A stretch of DNA of 64,000 bases from Bacillota bacterium (lineage in GTDB: Bacteria > Bacillota > Clostridia > Acetivibrionales > JAMNXU01). The notes below the pieces were generated by a model. The model was not told the DNA's origin, searched no databases, and worked only from the letters and a program-made list of their open reading frames with translations. Below are positions 56,158 to 64,000 of this stretch, one piece after another. How positions within the stretch are numbered: position 1 is the stretch's first letter; each line of letters begins with the position of its first letter. Made by a program: the position numbers and the translations under genes. The stretch spans positions 1 through 64,000 of the forward strand of contig JAMNXU010000029.1 in assembly GCA_023623175.1 (NCBI GenBank), in the 5' to 3' direction.

Positions 56158-56201
56158 GGGACGTTTCTCAAAAATTTAATCAAATTTTTGAGAAACGTCC
56201 C
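56158..56201. repeat. Perfect 20-bp inverted repeat of dispersed-repeat type upstream of lplA
   Basis: GGGACGTTTCTCAAAAATTT (56158-56177) and its exact inverse (56182-56201) flank a 4-nt loop, AATC. Each arm is a variant of the dispersed repeat with GGGACGTTTCTC for GGGGACGGTTCTC. The hairpin ends 11 bp before the lplA start codon and its outer bases touch the ribosome site, so it may reduce or tune lplA translation or stop read-through transcription. Confidence 0.92.
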
Positions 56202-56396
56202 CCAATTTTGAAAAAATTATATTATAGAAACGTATCAAATACAATATATTGTACCGATATAAGCATGTAATGAGGAATTATCTTTAAGAATTGTCATTAA
56301 TTTTGAATTACATTCTGATTATTTCATGCAAATAATCTGAACTGGATGGAAAAATGCCTTAATTACTCAGTTTCTTTTAATCAAGATAGGAATATA

Positions 56397-57377
56397 TCAG
56401 AATTGATAACACAGATTTTCAAGCATTATTCGATAGTGAGCAATTTCATTGACCAGTAGTCGTCCTTTGTTACATAAAACCGCGCAACCTGAAATAGTAA
56501 TGTTGTGCAGTTTTTCACAGATCTCTTTATATGTTAAACCGCATAGAACGCGCAAGGCGTAAGCGCACAACGACCTGATTTCAATTGCTTTATACTTGAA
56601 GGCTAAACTCATATTGCTATCAAAGTTTTCACCAGCACAGCTGAAATGTTTCAAAATGAGTGAAATTACATTCTCGGGCGCCAAATCTCTAAGTATTGTT
56701 CTCCTTCCGCTATAATATTCGTATACGGCTTTTTGCGTTTCTTCGGGATTTTCACAATCATCTTGCGAAGCATAAAGAATTTTCGCACTGACGATATTGG
56801 AAATATCAGTACGCTGTTCCCCGTTTCGCTCTTTGACAAACTCAAAATATTTGTTTATGAAATCTTCGCTGTTTTTGGGGCTGAATAATTCATAAATAAA
56901 ATTCTTATCAATTATGCCCATATCATCTTTTCTAATCTGAAGATAAATTCCATAGGACGAGTAAGGATAATACTCCACCCTGTCGCTATATTCGGCAATG
57001 TCTTTCGGATTATTATGTATATAAGCCGAAACAATTAAATTCTGGGCATCGTTCATGAGGATCCTGCTAAAAAACCTTTCCTGGAACAAGCTCCCCCGAC
57101 GGCTGTATTTCTTATTATAATACCGGACATAAGCAGTATTTAGACTATGCATGAATTTGGAAACCTGATTGCCAAGTCCTCCAACATGCAGATGAAAATG
57201 GGTTGTCATGAGACAATACGCATATATGTGACAGACATAATATTCCTTGAACCTTTTTATCAACCTGAGAAAATATTCCTTATCTTCATCCGTTCTAAAA
57301 AGAGGCGCTTCTGATATGCTCCTGCTCGAAATGTGATAAATGGCATTCGGAGATGTTACACGAGCTTTCCTTGGCAA
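56397..57377 (-). CDS. Y1 (HUH) transposase of the RAYT type
   Basis: A REP-associated tyrosine transposase-like protein, 326 residues. It opens with MPRKARVTSPNAIYHISSRS, carries the HUH motif H60-F-H62 (CLMTTHFHLHV) and the usual downstream parts YVRYYNKKYSRRGSLFQERF and AYIHNNPKDIAEY, in which Tyr119 is the likely nucleophile. The C-terminal 120 residues form a helix-turn-helix-like domain (ALRVLCGLTYKEICEKL), as in Firmicute relatives with a DnaA-like end. It lacks flanking insertion-sequence ends and stands alone, as RAYTs do. Dispersed repeats lie at 56158 and 57660 on both sides. Confidence 0.9.
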   Translation of the reverse strand: MPRKARVTSPNAIYHISSRSISEAPLFRTDEDKEYFLRLIKRFKEYYVCHIYAYCLMTTHFHLHVGGLGNQVSKFMHSLNTAYVRYYNKKYSRRGSLFQERFFSRILMNDAQNLIVSAYIHNNPKDIAEYSDRVEYYPYSSYGIYLQIRKDDMGIIDKNFIYELFSPKNSEDFINKYFEFVKERNGEQRTDISNIVSAKILYASQDDCENPEETQKAVYEYYSGRRTILRDLAPENVISLILKHFSCAGENFDSNMSLAFKYKAIEIRSLCAYALRVLCGLTYKEICEKLHNITISGCAVLCNKGRLLVNEIAHYRIMLENLCYQF

Positions 57378-57677
57378 AACAATTGACCCCCTTTCACTTA
57401 CTATATTTTACCATAAGAACGTTTGTTTGCGCAACATTTTTTCAAAAAAATATATAATTACATAAAATTATGGCGATTTATGGATTTTGCCAGATAGCAA
57501 ATTAGTAGTAATCTATAACATCAATCAAATCAAATATTTTCCGGAATTTTTATTAAAAAAATAGCACTTAATTGAAGAAAATATTCTTACAGAAAATACT
57601 ATTGAGGTTATTTATATGAGGTTATTTTTTCAAGGAAGACGAGGTAGATGAAAATAAAGTTTTTTGAAAATGTTCCC
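57378..57677. other. Gap between the RAYT and the LigD-like polymerase
   Basis: About 300 bp, AT-rich, with no ORF. The end at 57660-57703 contains two repeat copies listed separately. Confidence 0.5.
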
Positions 57678-57703
57678 TTAGTTTTTGAGAACCGTCCCCA
57701 ATT
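57660..57703. repeat. Two dispersed-repeat copies at the end of the polymerase gene
   Basis: GTTTTTGAGAACCGTCCCC at 57681-57699 overlaps the stop and last codons of the polymerase gene; there the repeat codes for GTVLKN. A decayed copy (TTTTTTGAAAATGTTCCC) lies just before, near 57660. Confidence 0.85.
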
Positions 57704-58574
57704 CCAAAATCATGTCGAGGTTTTGAGAATTGCTTGGATCCAATAACGGCGCAAAGAGATCACCTTTTTCCTCAAGCCTTTTTTTGGCATTAAGCAGGGT
57801 GAAATCAGTAACATTGATTTTATCAAGCTCAGACCATTCAACAGGCATTGAAACCGTAGCTTGCTGAGTTGCTCTTGGCGAATATACCATTGTTATTGTC
57901 TTGCCGTACCACATCTGCAGATAATCAAAATAAAGCTTTCTGCCCCTTTTTTCAATTATTCGTTCAATAGTTACCAAATCGGGAATCTTATCGCTGAAAT
58001 ATCGCGCGAAAAAATGGTTTATTTCCCTGGCGCGTTCATAATTATACCTATCAGCAACGGGAATATATATTTGAAGTCCCGATGCACCCGATGTTTTGAC
58101 ATAGCTTTTGATCCCCAGAGATTCAAGAGTTTCATGAACATAGGACGCTATCTCAGCAACCTGACGAAAAGTCTGACCTTCTGATGGATCAAGGTCGAAC
58201 ACAAGATAAGTAGGATAATCCTGCGCAAATATATAATTAAAAGCAGTGTGCAGTTCAAGAGCCGCCTGGTTGGCCAGCCATGCCAAAGTAGGGGCAGAAT
58301 TTAAAAGTACGTATTCCACCCCGCTTTCTTCGCCGGTTTCCACCCATTCAGGCGCGTAATGGGGGACGTTTTTCTGGAAAAAAGATTTGCCATGAATGCC
58401 GTCAGGATACCTGATGACGGTCAAAGCCCTGTTTTTTGCATGGGGAATAATATAGGGCGCAAGATCTATCATTGCCGCGATATAATCTATTTTTCTGATT
58501 CCGGCTTCAGGCCATAGAAGCTTTTCCGGGTTTGTTACTTTAATTGGAATGCCTTCAACCTTAATGGTGTACAT
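57678..58574 (-). CDS. LigD-type NHEJ polymerase (primase-polymerase domain)
   Basis: The stand-alone polymerase part of bacterial non-homologous end joining, which fills or trims break ends and can add ribonucleotides. The 298 residues carry the AEP catalytic pair Asp127/Asp129 in LVFDLDPSEG, the upstream VTNPEKLLWPEAGIRK and the phosphate-binding KTSGASGLQIYIP near 162. It follows the ligase gene in the same direction with Ku further upstream, so the activities fused in Mycobacterium LigD are split here. Its last residues GTVLKN come from a repeat copy. Confidence 0.94.
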   Translation of the reverse strand: MYTIKVEGIPIKVTNPEKLLWPEAGIRKIDYIAAMIDLAPYIIPHAKNRALTVIRYPDGIHGKSFFQKNVPHYAPEWVETGEESGVEYVLLNSAPTLAWLANQAALELHTAFNYIFAQDYPTYLVFDLDPSEGQTFRQVAEIASYVHETLESLGIKSYVKTSGASGLQIYIPVADRYNYERAREINHFFARYFSDKIPDLVTIERIIEKRGRKLYFDYLQMWYGKTITMVYSPRATQQATVSMPVEWSELDKINVTDFTLLNAKKRLEEKGDLFAPLLDPSNSQNLDMILELGTVLKN

Positions 58575-58743
58575 AATCCATCATCCTTAATCCTTTTATA
58601 ATGCTGAAATAATTGCAAGCATGTCACAGGATTTTAAGCTAGAGTTACTACCGTTTTAAAGGCTGTATAAGTCAATTCTGCTTGTTCAAATACCTTTTTT
58701 GAACTTATAAACTCAGTTTACGCACCAACATAAATTTTAATAC
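58575..58743. other. Gap between ligase and polymerase genes
   Basis: 169 bp without a gene. It is too long for tight coupling, and no promoter is evident. The polymerase start is preceded by AAGGATTAAGGATG. Confidence 0.4.
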
Positions 58744-59676
58744 TTATACCAATTCAAGTTTTTGAGAACCGTCCCCAATATTTAATATCCTTGGGTGGCG
58801 CATATGGCCGTTTTCTGTGAGTTCCATGAAGGAAACCCAGCAAGTCAGCGCGGGTTTCAGCCAGGAGATGTCACCGGTTAAACCCGCTATGCTCTCAAGT
58901 GTAAAGGGGCAACGGTCGGTCTGAAAAACGGCCGCGTTCAACTTCAGTATTTCTAATAACCGCTGGTTGAAGCCCGAGGAAACTTTGCCGACAAAAATAA
59001 GTCCATCAGCGCCTTTGACTCCCAAAAGCAAAGAATTGGGCAGCCCGTTCTTCCACTGGATTCCCCCGACATATGTGGACATTTTTTTATAAAATTTGGT
59101 CTTATACCAGTACCTGTGCTTTTTCCCACTGACGTACGCACTGCCGTATTTTTTTGAAACTATGCCTTCCCAGTCTTTTTCTTTCATCAGGTTAAATAAC
59201 GCTTCGCCGTTTTCAAACTGGTCGGTTATGGCAATCGTCGGTGAGTTTTGAAGGCTTTTTCGCAATATTTCCTTGCGGTGTTCCACAGGCATACCCGTCA
59301 AATCCGTTCCGTCTTTGTAGAGAATATCAAAAGCCACGTATTTCGCCGGGTAAAGGGTGGAATAATGCCGTATTCTTCTATCATCCCTCAACCGTTCCCT
59401 GATTAAGCTTAAATGGAATGAAGGTCTGCTGCTTTCGTCAAGCACAACAATTTCTCCGTCAATTATCGCTTCCCTTGCCTCAAGAAGTTTCGGTAATTCA
59501 TCAAGTTCCGGGTAATATCCGGTCCTCTCCTTTCCCTTCCTGGTAAATATTCTGACGGAGCCGTTACTGACATACATCAACCCTCTTATACCATCCCATT
59601 TGATTTCATGGAACCATTCATCGCCTTTTACAACATCATCCCTTGATATCGGTTCCATTGGCTCAATCCAGTTCAC
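58744..59676 (-). CDS. ATP-dependent DNA ligase (LigD ligase type)
   Basis: Seals breaks in NHEJ. The adenylation motif is EIKWDG with Lys26, and the other nucleotidyltransferase motifs are EAIIDGEIVVLD, KYVAFDILY, GIVSKKYGSAYVSGKK and RYWYKTKF. The OB-fold C-terminal part runs to about residue 295. No phosphoesterase domain is fused. Start GTG 59676 follows GGGAGG. The last ten residues, GDGSQKLELV, are coded by a dispersed-repeat copy at 58758. Confidence 0.94.
   Translation of the reverse strand: MNWIEPMEPISRDDVVKGDEWFHEIKWDGIRGLMYVSNGSVRIFTRKGKERTGYYPELDELPKLLEAREAIIDGEIVVLDESSRPSFHLSLIRERLRDDRRIRHYSTLYPAKYVAFDILYKDGTDLTGMPVEHRKEILRKSLQNSPTIAITDQFENGEALFNLMKEKDWEGIVSKKYGSAYVSGKKHRYWYKTKFYKKMSTYVGGIQWKNGLPNSLLLGVKGADGLIFVGKVSSGFNQRLLEILKLNAAVFQTDRCPFTLESIAGLTGDISWLKPALTCWVSFMELTENGHMRHPRILNIGDGSQKLELV
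58758..58780 (-). repeat. Dispersed-repeat copy in the ligase gene end
   Basis: GTTTTTGAGAACCGTCCCC on the plus strand. Read on the minus strand it codes for the GDGSQK part of the ligase C-terminus. Confidence 0.88.
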
Positions 59677-60021
59677 CGCTGCCTCCCAATTTTTATTTGT
59701 TATAATTTTTATGACATAATTTTTTCTTTTTTCAGCATGAACCCAGTTCCCGACAGCACAATATATAAAGCGGCTGCGAGTTTTTTAATTAAAATTCTTA
59801 TTGCGAGCCTTTAATTCGTTTATAAAATTCTCTCATTTCGAGTCTTTAATCCGTTATAAAAATCGCATGTTTACTGCCTTATATGCAGGTGCCATCCTCG
59901 TTCCCGTATTCCATTATTGCCTTATCTTAAATTCTGCCTTGTCTTTGCGCCTGCCACAACTTTGCACTTACCTACACTGCCATAACTTTGCACTTACCTA
60001 ATCTTTGCGCTTACCCGATTT
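59677..60021. repeat. Gap between Ku and ligase with repeats
   Basis: 345 bp. Units such as ACTTTGCACTTACCTA (twice near 59955-60000) and CTTTGCGC-type motifs repeat; 59790-59840 shows a pair of TTTAATTCGTTTATAAAA units. No ORF with a ribosome site. Confidence 0.6.
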
Positions 60022-61092
60022 TTACACTCCTGCCTTCTCTTTGACTCTTTTCCTGGTCTTTCCCTGCTTGTCCCCTTCCGGCTGTTTGCCGGCTTCATCT
60101 TTTTCATCGGGTTCAGGTGGCTCAACTACGTCTGAAGTCGCTTTTGCCCTGGCTTTTTGCCTTGCCTTTGTTTTCCCTTTTGCCTTTGTCCCTTCGTCTA
60201 CATTAACTCCCATGCCGGCTTTCATTTCACCATCTGCCACGCCTGTTCCGGGTCCGTCACCTGTTTTGGTTTCCTCGCCTGTCACGCCTTCATTGCCTGC
60301 CTTGCCTTCCAGCGCTTTTTTATTGTTGATACTCGCCTGGATGCTTGCCTGGAGAGCCTGCATCAAGTCAATAATATTGCTCTTCTGCACATCAGGTTTC
60401 GTAACGACTTCCTCTCCCTCGACTTTTTTGTTAATCAAATCAACAAGCCGATCCCGGAATTCATCCCTGTATTTTTCTGGTTTGAATTCCGTTGTGAGAT
60501 TATCAATAAGCTGTATAGCCATGTTCAGTTCATTCTGATTAACTTCCGCATTTTCCGGAATTCCCGGCACCAAACCGGCGTCCCTTACTTCGTCGGGATA
60601 AAAAATCGTTTCCATAACAAGAAGATTTCTATAAACCCTTACAACCGCCAGGGATTGTTTTTCCCTCAATATAATTTTGGCGACAGCAATTCTTCCTGCC
60701 TGCTTCATGGCTTCCCGCAGCAGGTTATATGCTTTGCTGCCGTTGTCCTGGGGCGACAGGTAATAGGATTTGTCAAAATAAATAGGGTCAATTTCCCTCA
60801 GGTCAACAAAATCGACTATTTCAATCGCTTTGCCCGCTTCAGGCTTTATAGCCTCAATATCAGAATCCTCTATAATCACGAACCGTCCGGGTTCATACTC
60901 ATATCCTTTTACAATCTCATCTGGTCCCAGATCCTCGTTGCAACTGGGACATACTTTTTCATATTTAACCGGCGTATGGCAGACCTTGTGAATATACCTG
61001 AACTTAATATCCTTGTTCTCGGTGGCCGCAAACATTTTCACCGGTATGTTCACCAAACCGAAACTGATCGAGCCCTTCCACATCGTGTGCAT
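60022..61092 (-). CDS. ku: Ku homodimer protein of bacterial NHEJ
   Basis: Binds DNA ends as a ring-shaped homodimer and recruits the ligase/polymerase. The Ku core covers residues 1-260: MWKGSISFGLVNIPVKMF, the CPSCNEDLG cysteine pair, YFDKSYYLSPQ and EKYRDEFRDRLVDLI. The last 95 residues are a low-complexity tail rich in Lys, Gly and Glu ending in basic residues, an extension seen in some bacterial Ku proteins that aids DNA threading or ligase contact. The ribosome site AGGAGG lies inside a terminator-like hairpin just before the ATG. Confidence 0.96.
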   Translation of the reverse strand: MHTMWKGSISFGLVNIPVKMFAATENKDIKFRYIHKVCHTPVKYEKVCPSCNEDLGPDEIVKGYEYEPGRFVIIEDSDIEAIKPEAGKAIEIVDFVDLREIDPIYFDKSYYLSPQDNGSKAYNLLREAMKQAGRIAVAKIILREKQSLAVVRVYRNLLVMETIFYPDEVRDAGLVPGIPENAEVNQNELNMAIQLIDNLTTEFKPEKYRDEFRDRLVDLINKKVEGEEVVTKPDVQKSNIIDLMQALQASIQASINNKKALEGKAGNEGVTGEETKTGDGPGTGVADGEMKAGMGVNVDEGTKAKGKTKARQKARAKATSDVVEPPEPDEKDEAGKQPEGDKQGKTRKRVKEKAGV

Positions 61093-61131
61093 AAAAAAAC
61101 CTCCTCTTTCTTATGTTTTTCGAAAAGGAGG
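61093..61131. terminator. Terminator-like hairpin overlapping the ku ribosome site
   Basis: On the minus strand GAAA-1-nt bulge-AGGAGG (61100-61110 complement) pairs with CCTCCTTTTC (61122-61131 complement), about 10 bp with one bulged base and an 11-nt loop. Seven T follow, then the ku ATG. On the plus strand the same stem is followed by CTTTTT. It looks like a bidirectional terminator that also masks the ku Shine-Dalgarno. Confidence 0.7.
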
Positions 61132-61499
61132 CTTTTTAACCGGGAAAATAATTGATGAATTATTAAATTTAATCTAAATCTGATTTACATGCCGCATAAA
61201 ATATTAATTAACACCCCGTATAAAATATTAAATAACATGCCGCATAAAATACTCTCAAAACCGGACTAAATTATCTCTAAACCAGATTGAATTAAATGGA
61301 TTTGCCGCAATATAAACTACCGTCTATACCGCAAACCAACTATCGATACAGCTATCGGTATTAATCAATGGTCAGACCGCTCGTCAAAAGACCAGCTATC
61401 AATAAATCATCTATAGACAGATACTACCTATCAACTATCGAATAATTGCATGGGTTTGGGGCTAGCCCTGTCTCTCCCGACAAATCAGCTGCCGATGGT
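61132..61499. repeat. Gap upstream of ku with repeats
   Basis: 61186-61255 holds three copies of AACATGCCGCATAAAATATT-like units. 61310-61450 is rich in CTATCGATA/CTATCAATAA-type fragments. No gene; any ku promoter is not identifiable by eye. Confidence 0.6.
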
Positions 61500-63341
61500 T
61501 CAGCCACCGATATTTTCAAGGAATCTTCCCGAAGCTTTCCTCATATCGAGTCCGGCCTTTTCCAGGATATTCATTATCTTCTCCTGTTCCAGCGGTCTTT
61601 TGATTTTCAAAGTCGTAGTCTTTATCAGCGGTTGCTCCGTCATAACAAAGTAACGAATAATCTTATACTTAGGCAATTTTTCATTGATTCCCTTTATGGC
61701 TTCGCTGAGATAATCGGCAATTTCCTGTTCCGAAAGCATTTCGCCTTTTCCCTCAATTATTTTTTCCCTGTCAATGACCAGTTCGGCGCATACCTGTACA
61801 TCGCCGTCAGGAGCCTTATTGCCCCAGGCAAAAGAATCTTTAACCCATGGAATATTGTTGAGGAGAACCTCATACTCCTCGGGGAACGCCTTCTTGCCGT
61901 TGGTAAATACAATCATTGATTTCGCCCTTCCGGTAATCCTGATAAACCCCTTGTCATCAATCGTGCCCAGATCACCGGTCCTGAGCCAGCCCTTTTCATC
62001 AATTGCCTCCTTCGTGGCCGCCTCGTCTTCAAAATAGCCAAGCATAACGTTTTTCCCTCTTACAAGGATTTCTCCCATTCCGTCTTCGTCGGGAGAATCT
62101 ATTGCAACCTCCACGCCTCCAATAGGCTGTCCAATGGTGCCAAAAACATTGACAAAATCATTATTGGTGGCGACAACCGGCGAAGCTTCCGTCAGGCCGT
62201 ATCCCTGCAAAATATTCAACCCCAGTCTATCAAATCCCTTTATAACCTCCAGGTCAATCGGAGCTGCGCCCGAGACAGCCAAACGCAAATTTGGCCCGAA
62301 CTTGGCAAAAATACTCTTAAACAATTTCCGTCTGATATCAATTCCAACAAACCTGAGCATTTGGGAAATGCCGATCAGTACCTTTACAATGCCGGCTTTT
62401 CCGGACTTCTGAATGCCATCCTGGATTTTATGGTACATGGCTTCAAAAATTGCCGGCACACCTACGAGCAATGTAACATTGTATTCTATCAGGTTCTGCG
62501 CAATATGCTTTATGCCGTCGGTGAAAGCCACGCAGGCGCCGTTGTGTACCATTGTCATCAGGCCGATGGTGTTTTCAAAGGTATGATGCAGTGGAAGGAT
62601 AGACAAATATACGTCGTCGGGCCGGATTTCAAAAACAGTGGAAATAGACGTAACATTGCTTGCAATGTTGGAATGGGAAAGCATGACGCCCTTGGAAAGG
62701 CTCGTTGTTCCCGAAGTGAAAAGCAAAACGGACAACCTGTGAGGATCGATTTCTGCGTCGACAAAGGATCTGTCTCCGCCCTCCAAAAGCTTCCTGCCCT
62801 TTTCAATCAGATCCGGCATGTTGAGAAAACGCTCGTCACCGGTGCTTTCAGGCAATTTTTCCATACAGATAAAATAGCGAATACGACTGTTTGCAACTGC
62901 CAATTCGCGCATCATTTCGCTGAATGCAGGGCTGAAGAAAATCGCTTCGACCTTTCCTCTTTCAATAAGGTTCTGCACTTCGTTTTTCGGCAAATATTTA
63001 TCCATGGGAACCACAACGCCCGTTCCGTTGACAATCGAAAAGTAGCTCACACCCCATTCGTAGCGATTTTCGCTGATAATAGCAATAAAGCTGCCTTTCA
63101 GACCCAGCGAAATCAAAGCAGTTCCGAGGCAATCAATATCATTGCCGAATTCCCTGTATGTTTTTGTTATCACCCTTTTTTTATCCCTGTCCTTAAATTT
63201 GAACGCTATTGAATCCGCGTGTTTCTTAACGCTGTTTTTCACCAGTTCCTTTAGATCATTTGCAAATTTAGGTTCGTAGTATCCAAGCCCCTCAACAACT
63301 TTTCTCCCGTCTTTCTCGGTAATTCTGACTCCCTTGCTCAT
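61500..63341 (-). CDS. Long-chain acyl-CoA synthetase (AMP-binding)
   Basis: Activates fatty acids with ATP and CoA. The 613-residue protein has the P-loop TSGTTSLSKG at 209-218, AVSGAAPID, QGYGLTEASPV near 370, GWLRTGDLGTIDDKGFIRITGRAKSMIVFTNGKKAFPE and the C-terminal catalytic Lys region (LIKTTTLKIKR, about residue 577). The type is the FadD15-like group with an N-terminal extension. A 20-bp palindrome lies 33 bp upstream of the start and may be a regulator site. Alone on its strand. Confidence 0.94.
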   Translation of the reverse strand: MSKGVRITEKDGRKVVEGLGYYEPKFANDLKELVKNSVKKHADSIAFKFKDRDKKRVITKTYREFGNDIDCLGTALISLGLKGSFIAIISENRYEWGVSYFSIVNGTGVVVPMDKYLPKNEVQNLIERGKVEAIFFSPAFSEMMRELAVANSRIRYFICMEKLPESTGDERFLNMPDLIEKGRKLLEGGDRSFVDAEIDPHRLSVLLFTSGTTSLSKGVMLSHSNIASNVTSISTVFEIRPDDVYLSILPLHHTFENTIGLMTMVHNGACVAFTDGIKHIAQNLIEYNVTLLVGVPAIFEAMYHKIQDGIQKSGKAGIVKVLIGISQMLRFVGIDIRRKLFKSIFAKFGPNLRLAVSGAAPIDLEVIKGFDRLGLNILQGYGLTEASPVVATNNDFVNVFGTIGQPIGGVEVAIDSPDEDGMGEILVRGKNVMLGYFEDEAATKEAIDEKGWLRTGDLGTIDDKGFIRITGRAKSMIVFTNGKKAFPEEYEVLLNNIPWVKDSFAWGNKAPDGDVQVCAELVIDREKIIEGKGEMLSEQEIADYLSEAIKGINEKLPKYKIIRYFVMTEQPLIKTTTLKIKRPLEQEKIMNILEKAGLDMRKASGRFLENIGG

Positions 63342-63373
63342 TGTTCAGGCACCTCCAACGACCAACTTCTATC

Positions 63374-63393
63374 ACCAGAATATATTATCTGGT
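63374..63393. promoter_or_regulatory. Palindrome upstream of the acyl-CoA synthetase
   Basis: ACCAGA and TCTGGT form arms around an 8-nt AT-rich centre. Its place 33-52 bp before the start fits an operator of a fatty-acid-responsive repressor, though this is inferred from position only. Confidence 0.5.
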
Positions 63394-63599
63394 AATAATT
63401 ATACACTCCGGCAGAGAAAAAAGCAATATGTAAAAGCAATTTAAAATTATTATTCTTATTTAAAAGAAATCCGATTCTCTTTTTAAAATTTTGATATTTT
63501 TGGATAAAAACCGGTTTTTTCTGTAACTGGCGGCCTGGAAGAATTCCCGTTTAAGCAACAGAACAAAATGAAAACAATCAAATACTAATAACGTAACGG

Positions 63600-64000
63600 A
63601 AAGTAACCAAGCATTAATATACGGACCAAAATCATAAAATTAAAAGCGTCTATCAGCGGATCAAACCAGAAAATAAACAGGCATCAATAATAGGTTAAAA
63701 CCGAAAAACAAACATAAATCAAGGACCAGAACCGGAAAATAAACAAGAATCAATTAACGGATCAACAAAACCCGAAAATGAAACAAGCATCAATAAATAG
63801 ACCAAAACCGGAAAACAGACAAACATCAGTCAAGGATCAGAACCAGAAAAATAAACAAGCATCATTTAACAGATCAAAATCTGAAAATTAAACAAGCATT
63901 AATAATAGACTAAAACCGGAAAATGAAACAATCTTAATAAATAGACTACAACTGGAAAATAGAAAACATCAATCAACGGATCAAAACCAAAAAACAAGCA
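63600..64000 (+). repeat. About eleven copies of a 36-bp degenerate tandem repeat
   Basis: Units read roughly GCATCAATAACGGATCAAAA, then CCGGAAAATAAAC. Each copy differs by several bases and small length changes (31-40 bp). No spacer structure is present. The array runs to the window end, so its full length is unknown. 63394-63600 is AT-rich and holds no gene. Confidence 0.85.

Noticed and set aside
56397-57377. Complete IS200/IS605 insertion sequence
   Set aside because: No accessory tnpB/iscB gene and no obvious subterminal hairpin ends or target motif around the gene; the RAYT reading fits better.
60157-61155. Long plus-strand frame (332 codons) opposite ku
   Set aside because: Antisense to Ku, whose domain motifs are clear; its composition (many Cys, Phe and His) is typical of a shadow frame.
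62361-63212. Plus-strand frame of 283 codons opposite the acyl-CoA synthetase
   Set aside because: Antisense to a complete AMP-binding enzyme, with no recognisable domain.
63600-64000. CRISPR-like array at the window end
   Set aside because: Same reason: degenerate tandem units without spacer structure.

Overview
The window looks like chromosomal DNA of a Gram-positive anaerobe of the class Clostridia. The evidence is strong AGGAGG-type ribosome sites, frequent TTG/GTG starts, lipobox lipoproteins, a BmrC/BmrD-type exporter pair, DUF1846, YdbC and DUF6514-like small proteins, and mannosidases GH125 and GH38 that suggest a plant- or yeast-glycan user. No rRNA, tRNA, phage or CRISPR was seen. 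The genus cannot be fixed from sequence alone.

Layout. 1-1.0 kb: two doubtful small ORFs. 1.0-5.7 kb: an apparent operon of an FAD oxidoreductase, an unrecognised 608-residue protein and a GH125 alpha-mannosidase. 5.9-6.3 kb: a decayed ABC-exporter tail. 6.3-9.5 kb: a DUF255 thioredoxin-like protein and glutamate racemase. 9.7-16.8 kb (minus): a cyclophilin lipoprotein, three ABC exporters and a LacI-type regulator preceded by four TTATACGTATAA-type palindromes. 17-18.7 kb: two overlapping amidohydrolase-fold genes. 19.2-22.4 kb (minus): a thiamin-precursor transporter operon behind a clear promoter, TPP riboswitch and terminator. 22.8-24 kb: a MscS channel bracketed by repeat arrays. 24.5-32.6 kb: TPR, DUF1846, DUF1961, DUF2007, aldo/keto reductase, Gfo/Idh oxidoreductase, methyltransferase and isocitrate dehydrogenase. 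33-42 kb: GH38 mannosidase, acyl-ACP thioesterase, DMT permease, a 12-Asp-box propeller protein and a polysaccharide deacetylase. 42.6-51.5 kb: a WecA/TagO-like transferase with a probable AUU start, two FAD enzymes (one with a Rieske domain), small regulators, an OPT transporter and type II pantothenate kinase. 51.8-54.7 kb: trkH-trkA. 55-61 kb: lipoate ligase, a RAYT-type Y1 transposase and a split NHEJ set (LigD-like polymerase, ligase, Ku). 61.5-63.3 kb: an acyl-CoA synthetase.

The most striking feature is a dispersed repeat, core GGGGACGGTTCTC. It occurs at ten or so loci, either followed by an A-run or enclosed by GGGACA/TGTCCC arms. It supplies the last codons of at least four proteins, forms a near-perfect hairpin just before lplA, and shares the window with a RAYT-like HUH protein that could be its mobiliser. 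A second oddity is that most intergenic gaps hold their own degenerate short tandem repeats, two of them about 36-38 bp in period and about ten copies long.
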